Source: JBKEAJ01 sp047972135
GTDB lineage: Bacteria > Bacteroidota > Bacteroidia > Bacteroidales > Prolixibacteraceae
Direction of reading: 5' to 3'
Length of the DNA stretch: 7,263 nt
Assembly: GCA_047972135.1 (NCBI GenBank)
Contig: JBKEAJ010000149.1
Span: 1 to 7,263, forward strand
The notes beneath the pieces were generated by a model. The model was not told where the DNA came from. It ran no database searches and saw only the letters and a list, made by a program, of their open reading frames with translations. A program made the translations under genes and the position numbers. Shown piece after piece: positions 1 to 5,091 of the stretch. The first letter of the stretch is position 1, and each line of letters begins with the position of its first letter.

Positions 1-404
1 GCATAGCCGGCATCCGACAGCGATTCGGCAAGAGTATACTCCCATTGGGTTAAACCATACTCAGGGTTACTAACCGGAACTGCACCATTGCCGGTGCGAA
101 TGGCATAGCGCCCTGTCAAAAAAGCTGCACGAGAGGGCGTACACTGCGATTCAACATTGAAATTGAGCAATTGCATACCTTCGGCAGCAAGCCCGTCTAT
201 GTTGGGCGATGGTGCACCTCTCAGCACGCCACCCCCGTAAACACCCGGTTCTCCCCACCCGTAATTGTCCATCAAGATAAAAACAATATTTGGTTTTTCA
301 TTTGATTGCGCAAAAGCATTTGTAGGAGACAACAGTATCTGACATGCGCAACTTAAGATTGTTGTCAGAGACAAGAAAAGGCGCTGCAGGACTTGTTTTT
401 TCAT
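1..404 (-). CDS. Exported sulfatase (arylsulfatase type), N-terminal part, cut by window edge
   Basis: Type I sulfatases hydrolyse sulfate esters using a formylglycine made from Cys or Ser in the motif C/S-x-P-x-R. Reading leftwards from the ATG at 404, 134 codons are visible. Residues 1-32 look like a Sec signal peptide: KK near the start, a hydrophobic core, and an A-F-A/Q cleavage site around residue 32. A Cys at 19 makes a lipoprotein possible, but the residues before it fit a lipobox poorly. The sulfatase fold begins at PNIVFILMDNYGWGE (38-52), which carries the first metal-binding acidic cluster, here D46-N47 rather than the common D-D. The core CTPSRAAFLTGR spans 88-99, with Cys88 as the predicted formylglycine. 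Because it is Cys-type, an anaerobic (anSME) or aerobic (FGE) maturase is needed; none lies in this window. The C-terminal part lies beyond position 1. Substrate cannot be told, and no SusC/SusD partner is visible. The family assignment is firm. Confidence 0.93.
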   Translation of the reverse strand, partial: MKKQVLQRLFLSLTTILSCACQILLSPTNAFAQSNEKPNIVFILMDNYGWGEPGVYGGGVLRGAPSPNIDGLAAEGMQLLNFNVESQCTPSRAAFLTGRYAIRTGNGAVPVSNPEYGLTQWEYTLAESLSDAGY

Positions 405-489
405 GATTCTTCTCTTCGTTTTCGTAAATTATATTGATAATCGTATTTTTACTGAACAAAGACCATTGTCACATTGTTCGTAAATGATC

Positions 490-509
490 AAAAAAACACC
501 TGTTTTTTT
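490..509. repeat. Perfect A7C / GT7 inverted repeat
   Basis: Seven A and a C (490-497), then ACCT, then G and seven T (502-509) form a perfect 8-bp hairpin with a 4-nt loop on either strand. The stem is almost all A-T, so it is a weak structure. It lies between the sulfatase leader and the regulator remnant and could be a poor bidirectional terminator or a bent poly-A/poly-T element. No role can be assigned. Confidence 0.4.
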
Positions 510-530
510 CCAGAAAGCGAAGTTGTTTAT

Positions 531-559
531 ATAAATTTATTGCACTATAATAAATTTAT
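531..559. repeat. Two copies of the palindrome ATAAATTTAT, 19 bp apart
   Basis: The 10-bp self-palindrome ATAAATTTAT occurs at 531-540 and again, identical, at 550-559. The 19-bp centre-to-centre distance is close to two DNA helical turns. It lies about 130-155 bp upstream of the sulfatase start codon. Two phased palindromes could bind a pair of dimeric regulators, but in DNA this AT-rich the arrangement could arise by chance. Confidence 0.4.
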
Positions 560-720
560 ACATATGTGTTTGGAGAGAGAAAGATTGCGTAAATAGCATT
601 GAGTTATAAGAGCAGGTTATTGAAAAGAAATCGAAAGTGTAACCTAAAACTATGTTTATGAATGAAAACCATAAAATCAATTCAGCCCGTGGCAGGTGAT
701 ATTGCCAATAATATCTACTT

Positions 721-1074
721 TGCTTGTATTCCATAGAAAGTATTGAGAAAAGCATTATCAGGGAAGTGAGGAGAGATGATTTTTTCGGTTTGATTAATAA
801 TCAGCCCCTATACAAACAAATGTATGTGGATAAACTTATGGAGAGATTCTACACATACTAAAAACTTTTCCTGTCGAGGATAAAGAACTCTCCGCAGCAG
901 CGCTATGAAGAGCTCATTAATGAATATCCTCACATAATCAAAAGAGTTCCGCAGCACCACATTGCATCCTACCTCGGAATTAGCTCTGTGTCGTTGAGCA
1001 GAATCAGAAATCGTCGGAACCATATCTGTCATTGCAGGCTGGCTGCATGTAAAGGCTCACTGGGGATGGTATAA
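721..1074 (+). pseudogene. Decayed Crp/Fnr-family transcription regulator, C-terminal half
   Basis: Reading frame 1 of the plus strand gives a recognisable Crp/Fnr C-terminal half. YSIESIEKSIIREVRRDDFF (727-786) matches the end of the effector-domain beta roll. LYKQMYVDKLMERFYTY (808-858) fits the long dimerisation helix. KLFLSRIKNSPQQRYEELI then leads into the DNA-binding domain, where VPQHHIASYLGISSVSLSRIR (946-1008) is a complete winged-helix recognition segment typical of Bacteroidota members. Between the dimerisation helix and the linker the frame is broken by TAA at 859-861. A glutamine codon CAA would differ by a single base, so a nonsense mutation is the simplest explanation. No start codon or effector domain can be found upstream of about 721, and the last 18 codons after IRNRRN look unlike a normal C-terminus. 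Such regulators usually sense small ligands, redox state or NO; the ligand here cannot be inferred. A complete HTH with a stop in front of it is unlikely to make a functional protein. Confidence 0.75.
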
Positions 1075-1165
1075 GAGCTTCGTCAGAAATGGGATTGGAA
1101 AGAAAAGCAAGAGTACTTAGCTTAATTTTGCATATAAATTTCTTTTATCTCTTTTTGTCAACTCC

Positions 1166-1672
1166 TTATCCCGCAAAACCCTTAAGAAACCACTTCCCAT
1201 CAACCTTCCTTACTAGGAAAAGGAAAAAATCATCCCAGATAAAGTCCTCAAAACTAGCGATTGACTCTTTTGCATTGTTTCCCATAAAGAAAAAATCTGA
1301 ATCAGAAGACATAGCAGATTCAGGAATGGGCTTGCCAAACATATCTTCAAGCTCTTCTTTGGTGAGTATCTCAACTTTGTATGAGTCGAGATAGTCTTGA
1401 AAGGTCTTGTCTTTGTTGCGGATAGCTCGCTTCAGAGAACTGCACAGAGCATCTTTCATGTCGGCTATTGGGATAACCTTATTGGCAGGTAGAATAATAA
1501 TGGTGTCGCTGACGAATGACCAATATTTGTTGAAGTCTTCGTCAAAATATGTTTGCACTACCGACAATGAAAACTCCCTCGCCTCTTGTCTGAGCTTGGC
1601 TTGTTTAGTGTTGTCTTCGGCAAAAACATTAAAACTGATTAATAGTGCCGATAAGATAATAATATACTTCAT
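1166..1672 (-). CDS. Small secreted protein of unknown function (possible NTF2-like fold)
   Basis: I do not recognise a named family for this 168-residue protein. Residues 1-18 form a clear Sec signal peptide: K2, a hydrophobic core IIILSALLISF, and cleavage after N-V-F-A before ED. The mature part of about 150 residues is acidic and soluble, with no transmembrane segment and no further cysteine apart from one near residue 77. It starts with a charged helix, followed by a stretch with YFDEDFNKYWSFVSD and a strand IIILPANKV. It ends with FFLFLVRKVDGKWFLKGFAG, a strand-turn-strand ending that resembles the 'vdGkWki' C-terminus of secreted NTF2-like proteins; that comparison is inference. The gene lies 33 bp downstream of cls in the same direction, so it could be co-transcribed, though a candidate promoter lies in the gap. 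GAGG sits only 3 nt before the ATG, too close to be a good ribosome-binding site. Confidence 0.8.
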   Translation of the reverse strand: MKYIIILSALLISFNVFAEDNTKQAKLRQEAREFSLSVVQTYFDEDFNKYWSFVSDTIIILPANKVIPIADMKDALCSSLKRAIRNKDKTFQDYLDSYKVEILTKEELEDMFGKPIPESAMSSDSDFFFMGNNAKESIASFEDFIWDDFFLFLVRKVDGKWFLKGFAG

Positions 1673-1699
1673 GTTCCTCTATTTTTAAAAGCGAAGATA

Positions 1700-1733
1700 C
1701 AAAGATTACATTAATGAAGAAAAAAGTTGCAAA
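1700..1733 (-). promoter_or_regulatory. Candidate promoter for the secreted-protein gene
   Basis: On the minus strand a TTTG (1730-1733) is followed after 22 bases by AATCTTTG (1700-1707). This resembles the Bacteroidota pattern of TTTG near -33 and TAnnTTTG near -7, with one mismatch at the first base of the -7 box. It overlaps the last codons of cls and would start transcription about 20-25 bases before the ATG at 1672. It is a pattern match only; read-through from cls is an alternative. Confidence 0.35.
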
Positions 1734-3163
1734 ACCTTCTCTGCCAGTTTAATGTAGCCGGGTCTGCAACTCCACTCCGATAGCAGAATCTGTTCTGCGT
1801 CTTTTAGATCGGTGTTAAACTCTGATAATAAGTCTCTTGCCAGAGATGTACCGTACACTATAGCATTGGTCTCGAAGTTGAGGTCAAAACTGCGAATGTC
1901 AAGATTTGCAGTCCCCACTATCGACACCAGCCCATCGCATACCACAGTTTTGGCATGAACAAAGCCCTTGTTGTATCTATATATTTCTACCCCTGTTTCG
2001 AGAAGCTCTTGATAATGAGACTGTGAGGCGAGGTTCACCGTTAAGGAGTCGGATATGCCGGGAATGAGTATTTTTACTCTGACACCGCTAAGCGAAGCAA
2101 TTTTGAGAGCATCGATAAACGATTTGTCAGGAATGAAATAGGGCGTTGTGATATTAATTTCTTTTCTTGCCAATAGTATTAATTGTACCATCGAATATAG
2201 GATATTCGGGTAGTCGGAGTCGGGACCGCTTGAGATTATCTGTGCAGAATGATTGCCAAAATCATTGTTGAGGTTTTCCAAAGGGAAGTATTCTTTTGAA
2301 AACTCGATGTTCTGATTGGCGCAGAAGTTCCAATCCGTAAGAAATGTATATTGTAGGTTGAGCGTTGCAGCTCCAACTATTTTTATGTGGGTATCGCGCC
2401 AAAACAGCTTGCTGCTCGTTTGGTTTATGTATTTGTCGGAGATATTTATTCCGCCGATAAATCCCGTAGTGCCGTCGACCACCACTATCTTCCTATGATT
2501 GCGGTAGTTAATGCGATTGGCAAACCAAATCAGATTAATTTTGTAAAATGGATATGCCTCCACACCTGCTGCCTGTAACCGTCTGACGATATTTTTCCTT
2601 ATACTTTTGCTGCCATAATCGTCGTAAATAAATCTTACCTTCACCCCCTCTTGGGATTTAGCTATTAATATTTCTGCTATCTCATTGCCCACATTGTCGT
2701 TTTCGTAGATATAGTACTCAATGTGGATATGGTGCTTGGCAGCCTTGAGAGCCTCTATAAGCTCGGGAATCTTCTGCTCCCCATTTACCAATAATTTTAT
2801 GGAATTATTAGAAGATAGCAAATGTAAGTCTCTTGTCTCTAGGAATTTAGTAAGTGGAAAGAAGTCTGCAAACTCGGCTTTATGTTTTGACAATACTCCT
2901 GCTGTATAGGATGATATTTCGCTATCTAGTTCCGGAAAGGTTTGTCTGTTGATTTCAATTTTCTTGTTGTATAGTTTTCGCTTACGATAGTTAAGCCCCA
3001 CAAGGAGATAGAAAATTATCCCCAATACCGGAAGTAGAATGACAAGCAGAATATACGCCAAAGATTTACTTGGTGTACTAGAGTCAAGAATAATTTTTAT
3101 GCAGATGCTTATTACAACAACTGCGTATAAGACTGATAGTACAAGACTTGCCGATATATCCAT
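1706..3163 (-). CDS. cls: Cardiolipin synthase (phospholipase D superfamily)
   Basis: Cardiolipin synthase condenses two phosphatidylglycerol molecules, or PG with another donor, into cardiolipin at the inner membrane. The 485-residue protein has the usual bacterial Cls layout and length. Two transmembrane helices (about 8-26 and 34-56) form the N-terminal PLDc_N anchor, followed by two PLD domains. The first catalytic HKD motif is HRKIVVVD (H223, K225, D230) followed by GFIGGIN; the second is HAKTVVCD (H403, K405, D410) followed by VGTANLDIRSF. The TPYFIPD segment (340-346) is also typical of Cls. Both motifs are complete, so the enzyme should be active. The ATG at 3163 starts just before the first helix; AGGA lies about 9 nt upstream. 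It sits 80 bp after the HdeD-like gene and 33 bp before a secreted-protein gene, all leftward, suggesting one transcription unit. Bacteroidota often carry several Cls-like paralogues, so substrate preference is uncertain. Confidence 0.95.
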   Translation of the reverse strand: MDISASLVLSVLYAVVVISICIKIILDSSTPSKSLAYILLVILLPVLGIIFYLLVGLNYRKRKLYNKKIEINRQTFPELDSEISSYTAGVLSKHKAEFADFFPLTKFLETRDLHLLSSNNSIKLLVNGEQKIPELIEALKAAKHHIHIEYYIYENDNVGNEIAEILIAKSQEGVKVRFIYDDYGSKSIRKNIVRRLQAAGVEAYPFYKINLIWFANRINYRNHRKIVVVDGTTGFIGGINISDKYINQTSSKLFWRDTHIKIVGAATLNLQYTFLTDWNFCANQNIEFSKEYFPLENLNNDFGNHSAQIISSGPDSDYPNILYSMVQLILLARKEINITTPYFIPDKSFIDALKIASLSGVRVKILIPGISDSLTVNLASQSHYQELLETGVEIYRYNKGFVHAKTVVCDGLVSIVGTANLDIRSFDLNFETNAIVYGTSLARDLLSEFNTDLKDAEQILLSEWSCRPGYIKLAEKVLQLFSSLM

Positions 3164-3243
3164 TATATTTATTCCTACTCGCTGTTTGTATTTGGCTGAT
3201 AGTCAGCACCCGATTTATTTGTCCGATTATTTTCTGTACAAAA

Positions 3244-3816
3244 TTAGGCAAAATCTTCTTTTGACAGTTTCTCAAATTTCTTTATCTTAAACGACATGTA
3301 TATACTGAAGATCCCTGAGACCAGAAAAGTCAGTCCTGTCCACACTACAACAGTCATACCTGCAAAAATAGGATGACGTATAAGCATAAACGACACTATT
3401 ATGCCCAGTATGCCTATCACCATCATAGCTCCCCATCTCTCGCCAAAACTTTTTAGGTCGAGGGCAAAAGCGATAGTTCCGAACGAACGGATTAGAAATG
3501 TAAACCCGATGTATAGAGGCAAGGTTACAACAGTAATCGCAGGGTTAGATGTGAGCATAATGCCGATTAGAAATGTTATCCCTCCCAAAATAAGTGTCCA
3601 GCCCCAATTGTGCATGTGTTTCCTATTAGCGATTGCAAAAATTATTTCCAGCAGTCCGGTAAAAAGTAAAGATGCACTGAAGAATATTGCAAGAGCCAGA
3701 TAAGCTTTCAGTGGTGAGAATAGCGACCATAGCCCTATGGCGGCTAATATTAAACCTGAAATCAGTGTCAGATACCAATGCTTGGCGGTTTTTGGAGTTG
3801 TGGCAGAATCATTCAT
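3244..3816 (-). CDS. HdeD-like DUF308 six-helix membrane protein
   Basis: This 190-residue protein is almost entirely membrane-embedded, with six predicted helices at roughly 14-34, 38-62, 71-90, 93-119, 128-146 and 150-175. It ends in a charged cytoplasmic-looking tail (KIKKFEKLSKEDFA). The helices form three repeated hairpins. The first helix of each starts after a W or similar residue, carries a small-residue Gly motif and ends shortly before a Pro (P35, P92, P149), the internal threefold pattern typical of the HdeD/DUF308 family. In Escherichia coli HdeD is linked to acid resistance at high cell density, but the molecular role of the family is unknown. The start at 3816 gives a short polar N-terminus (MNDSATTPKTAKHW) before helix 1. 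It is the first gene of a probable leftward unit with cls and a secreted protein. No good TAnnTTTG box lies upstream; TAATTTCG, with one mismatch, is the nearest. Confidence 0.9.
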   Translation of the reverse strand: MNDSATTPKTAKHWYLTLISGLILAAIGLWSLFSPLKAYLALAIFFSASLLFTGLLEIIFAIANRKHMHNWGWTLILGGITFLIGIMLTSNPAITVVTLPLYIGFTFLIRSFGTIAFALDLKSFGERWGAMMVIGILGIIVSFMLIRHPIFAGMTVVVWTGLTFLVSGIFSIYMSFKIKKFEKLSKEDFA

Positions 3817-4005
3817 TGCACTAGTGTTTTTGTTGTTAGCTATTCGAGTATGCTTTGTCAGGCTATAACGAAATTAGTGCCTGTTTTGTTCGCGGGTATC
3901 GTTTGTATAGGGCGCATCTAAATACAATGTTGAATCGTTGAACTGTTTATTTGTTGAGTCGTCTAATTGCTTGAGGTCTAACGAATTGTATCAATTAATA
4001 AATAG

Positions 4006-4066
4006 CCTCCTGCTTTAGCTGGAGGAACAATGTAAACACTCTCCCTCTCAGAATGGCTTTAGCCCA
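4006..4066. repeat. Pair of REP-like palindromes sharing a GCTTTAGC core
   Basis: The first palindrome (4006-4025) has arms CCTCC and GGAGG around TGCTTTAGCT; the second (4054-4066) reads TGGCTTTAGCCCA. Both contain GCTTTAGC, at 4012-4019 and 4056-4063, about 44 bp apart. Two related palindromes a short distance apart resemble bacterial REP/BIME units. From memory, dispersed 'GGGCTAAAGCC' elements of this kind are common between genes in Bacteroidota genomes, but copy number in this genome cannot be seen here. Confidence 0.6.
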
Positions 4067-4093
4067 AATGTAGAGATAGGACATGCTCTGTCT

Positions 4094-4128
4094 TAGATAT
4101 TAGATGATAGATTTTAGACAATAGACCA
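4094..4128 (+). repeat. Five tandem TAGAnnn heptamers
   Basis: TAGA begins at 4094, 4101, 4108, 4115 and 4122, an exact 7-bp period. The variable triplets are TAT, TGA, TTT, CAA and CCA. The first four bases are invariant across all five units while the next three drift, so this is a degenerate heptanucleotide array rather than plain low-complexity sequence. Confidence 0.65.
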
Positions 4129-4146
4129 ACAGCCAATAAAAGAACA

Positions 4147-4218
4147 TCATTGCGAGGAGCTGGCGACGAAGCAATCTCCTGCAACAAAGAACAGATAGCC
4201 ACGCTGCGCTCGCAATGA
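4147..4218. repeat. 72-bp imperfect inverted repeat with CATTGCGAG arms
   Basis: TCATTGCGAG at 4147-4156 is exactly complementary to CTCGCAATGA at 4209-4218. The arms continue imperfectly inward: the left one runs through GGCGACGAAGCAATCTC, and the right one, read on the other strand, through GCAGCGTGGCTATC. The two sides are related but not identical. The sequence matches a dispersed palindromic repeat type I recall from many bacterial genomes, including Bacteroidota, with CGTCATTGCGAG termini. No open frame lies inside. It is best called a short non-coding repeat, possibly a non-autonomous mobile element. Confidence 0.65.
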
Positions 4219-4243
4219 CGGGAAAAGATGGGATTTAAATACT

Positions 4244-4283
4244 CTCCTCCTGCGAAGGAGGAGTACCCGAAGGGGGAGGAGGT
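4244..4283. repeat. CTCCTCC / GGAGGAG palindromic repeat
   Basis: CTCCTCCT (4244-4251) pairs with AGGAGGAG (4256-4263) across a GCGA loop. It is followed by CCCGAAGGG and a further GGAGGAGG (4276-4283), which could compete for the left arm. This alternating pairing between two GGAGGAGG blocks is the visible hallmark. The block is GC-rich relative to its surroundings, which suggests it was inserted as a unit. Confidence 0.55.
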
Positions 4284-4311
4284 GACTATTTGAGGTTTAG
4301 GGCTGTCAAAT

Positions 4312-4380
4312 AGTCCGTAGGACTTAGAGCTTAATAGAAAAGATGTAGGCGAAAAAATATAAACATTCCCCGTAGGGGAT
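4312..4380. repeat. Two short hairpins with a common CCGTAGG core
   Basis: AGTCCGTAGGACT (4312-4324) is a perfect 5-bp stem with a GTA loop. About 43 bp further on, ATTCCCCGTAGGGGAT (4365-4380) forms a similar stem around the same CCGTAGG core. The repeated core with different but compensating flanks suggests related elements kept as hairpins rather than as fixed sequence. Confidence 0.5.
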
Positions 4381-4433
4381 AGATAGAATTATCGTGCGTC
4401 TCTGACGGTGTGTCGTTGATGGCTGAAAAATAT

Positions 4434-4441
4434 TATCTTTG
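4434..4441 (+). promoter_or_regulatory. Bacteroidota -7 box for the acetyltransferase gene
   Basis: TATCTTTG matches TAnnTTTG exactly and ends 41 bases before the ATG at 4483, giving a predicted leader of about 35 nt. The nearest upstream TTG (4416-4418) is only 15 bases away, closer than usual for the -33 element, so the upstream half is weak. Confidence 0.5.
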
Positions 4442-4482
4442 TTGTAGAATTATTTATCGACCCTAAAAGAAAACTTTCTTGG

Positions 4483-4941
4483 ATGAAATACAGAAAAGCA
4501 CTAAGTGAAGATTTAGATAAAATCTATGAGCTGATTCAGGAATTGGCAATAAATGAAGGTATGCTCGATGAGGTGGAGGTCAGCAAAGACGAGTTGAGCG
4601 AGATGCTTTTTAGTACCAATCCGCAAATGTATTGCCTTGTGGCAGAAGACAAAGAGATAGTCGGCATTGCCACATACTATTACAAACCCTCGACTTGGGC
4701 AGGGCAAATCCTGCATCTCGAAGACCTAGTAGTATCGGCTGAACACCGAGGCAGTGGGGTAGGGAAAACTCTCTTTCTTAAACTTGCAGAAATTGCAAAA
4801 CAGCAAAAAGTCGGACGAATGGAATGGGACTTAGGTGTAAACAACGCAAAAGCCCGTGATTTCTACGAAAGTCAAGGAGCTGTAGTTGCCGAAGAGTGGC
4901 ATATTTGCAGACTATACCGTGATGCCTTGGAGCGTTTATAA
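4483..4941 (+). CDS. GNAT family N-acetyltransferase, diamine/spermidine acetyltransferase-like
   Basis: GNAT enzymes move an acetyl group from acetyl-CoA to an amine. This 152-residue protein is a complete single GNAT domain. The acetyl-CoA pyrophosphate-binding motif A is EHRGSGVGKTL (87-97, with R89, G90, G92 and G94), preceded by the beta-4 strand LHLEDLVV (78-84). Motif B follows as MEWDLGVNNAKARDFYESQGA (113-133), with N121 and F127-Y128 at the positions expected for the catalytic helix. The combination TWAGQ...LHLEDLVV...EW...FYESQGA...EEWHICRL is like that of the spermidine/spermine N1-acetyltransferase branch, so a small polyamine or amino-acid amine is the likeliest substrate; this is inference. 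The ATG at 4483 precedes the first strand directly (MKYRKALSED) and no other start lies upstream in frame before the promoter box. It stands alone, 148 bp before recJ in the same direction. Confidence 0.92.
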   Translation: MKYRKALSEDLDKIYELIQELAINEGMLDEVEVSKDELSEMLFSTNPQMYCLVAEDKEIVGIATYYYKPSTWAGQILHLEDLVVSAEHRGSGVGKTLFLKLAEIAKQQKVGRMEWDLGVNNAKARDFYESQGAVVAEEWHICRLYRDALERL

Positions 4942-5055
4942 TTATTTTTTGAGGATTATAAAAAAGTGTCGTACGTAACACTATTGTACTGAACGTATTG
5001 TCATAAAACTGTAAGTCGTGTGTATAAAAACCTGAAAAGTTACCGATATATTACC

Positions 5056-5063
5056 TATATTTG
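5056..5063 (+). promoter_or_regulatory. Bacteroidota -7 box for recJ
   Basis: TATATTTG is an exact TAnnTTTG match ending 26 bases before the recJ ATG. No TTG lies at the usual upstream spacing; CTG at 5032-5034 is 21 bases away. Transcription would begin near 5067-5070, giving a short leader of about 20 nt with no Shine-Dalgarno site. Confidence 0.5.
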
Positions 5064-5091
5064 TACGATTTTACCATGAGTGTACAAATAT
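5057..5091. repeat. 10-bp perfect inverted repeat across the recJ promoter and start codon
   Basis: ATATTTGTAC (5057-5066) and GTACAAATAT (5082-5091) are exact reverse complements separated by 15 bases. The left arm covers most of the -7 box and the right arm covers the first two bases of the ATG. It could be an operator. If transcription started further upstream, it could instead form an RNA hairpin that hides the start codon. Both roles are inference. Confidence 0.5.

Larger units (their letters stand above)
405..720. other. AT-rich intergenic stretch with no supported gene
   Basis: This stretch contains the leader of the leftward sulfatase gene and whatever once preceded the regulator remnant on the right. 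All six frames are broken by stops or lack protein-like character. I looked for the N-terminal cyclic-nucleotide-binding-type half of the regulator in all three plus frames and could not recognise it. No TAnnTTTG box precedes the sulfatase start; the nearest candidate on the minus strand, GGTCTTTG near 461-468, lacks the TA. The stretch does contain two short symmetric repeats, listed separately. Confidence 0.6.
3817..4482. other. Gene-free 0.67-kb divergent intergenic region packed with short repeats
   Basis: The region separates the leftward HdeD-cls unit from the rightward acetyltransferase gene. No open frame in it looks like protein. About 3817-4000 shows nothing definite beyond AT-rich sequence. 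From about 4006 to 4380 it holds a run of distinct repeats: paired GCTTTAGC palindromes, a TAGAnnn heptamer array, an inverted repeat with CATTGCGAG arms, a CTCCTCC/GGAGGAG element and two CCGTAGG hairpins. The last 50 bases carry the acetyltransferase promoter candidate. None has an adjacent transposase in this window. Confidence 0.7.

Noticed and set aside
537..755. 72-residue open frame on the minus strand
   Set aside because: It is low-complexity and aromatic-rich, has no recognisable motif, and overlaps the regulator remnant on the other strand.
859..861. TAA as a recoded or read-through codon in the regulator
   Set aside because: No start codon or effector domain is present upstream, so simple decay explains the sequence better.
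808..1032. 74-residue open frame on the minus strand
   Set aside because: It is the antisense of the Crp/Fnr helix-turn-helix region, which has far stronger family-like sequence on the plus strand.
1089..1394. 101-residue open frame on the plus strand
   Set aside because: It is antisense to the 3' half of the secreted-protein gene, and its Ser/Lys-rich sequence shows no domain.
3401..3703. 100-residue open frame on the plus strand
   Set aside because: It lies entirely inside the HdeD-like gene on the opposite strand, whose six-helix pattern is convincing.
4006..4380. CRISPR array
   Set aside because: The repeats are of different kinds, mostly palindromic, and are not separated by regular spacers; the heptamers are far too short.
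4935..4962. Inverted repeat TTTATAAT / ATTATAAA after the acetyltransferase gene as a terminator
   Set aside because: The stem is all A-T, the loop is 12 nt, and A rather than T follows it on the plus strand.
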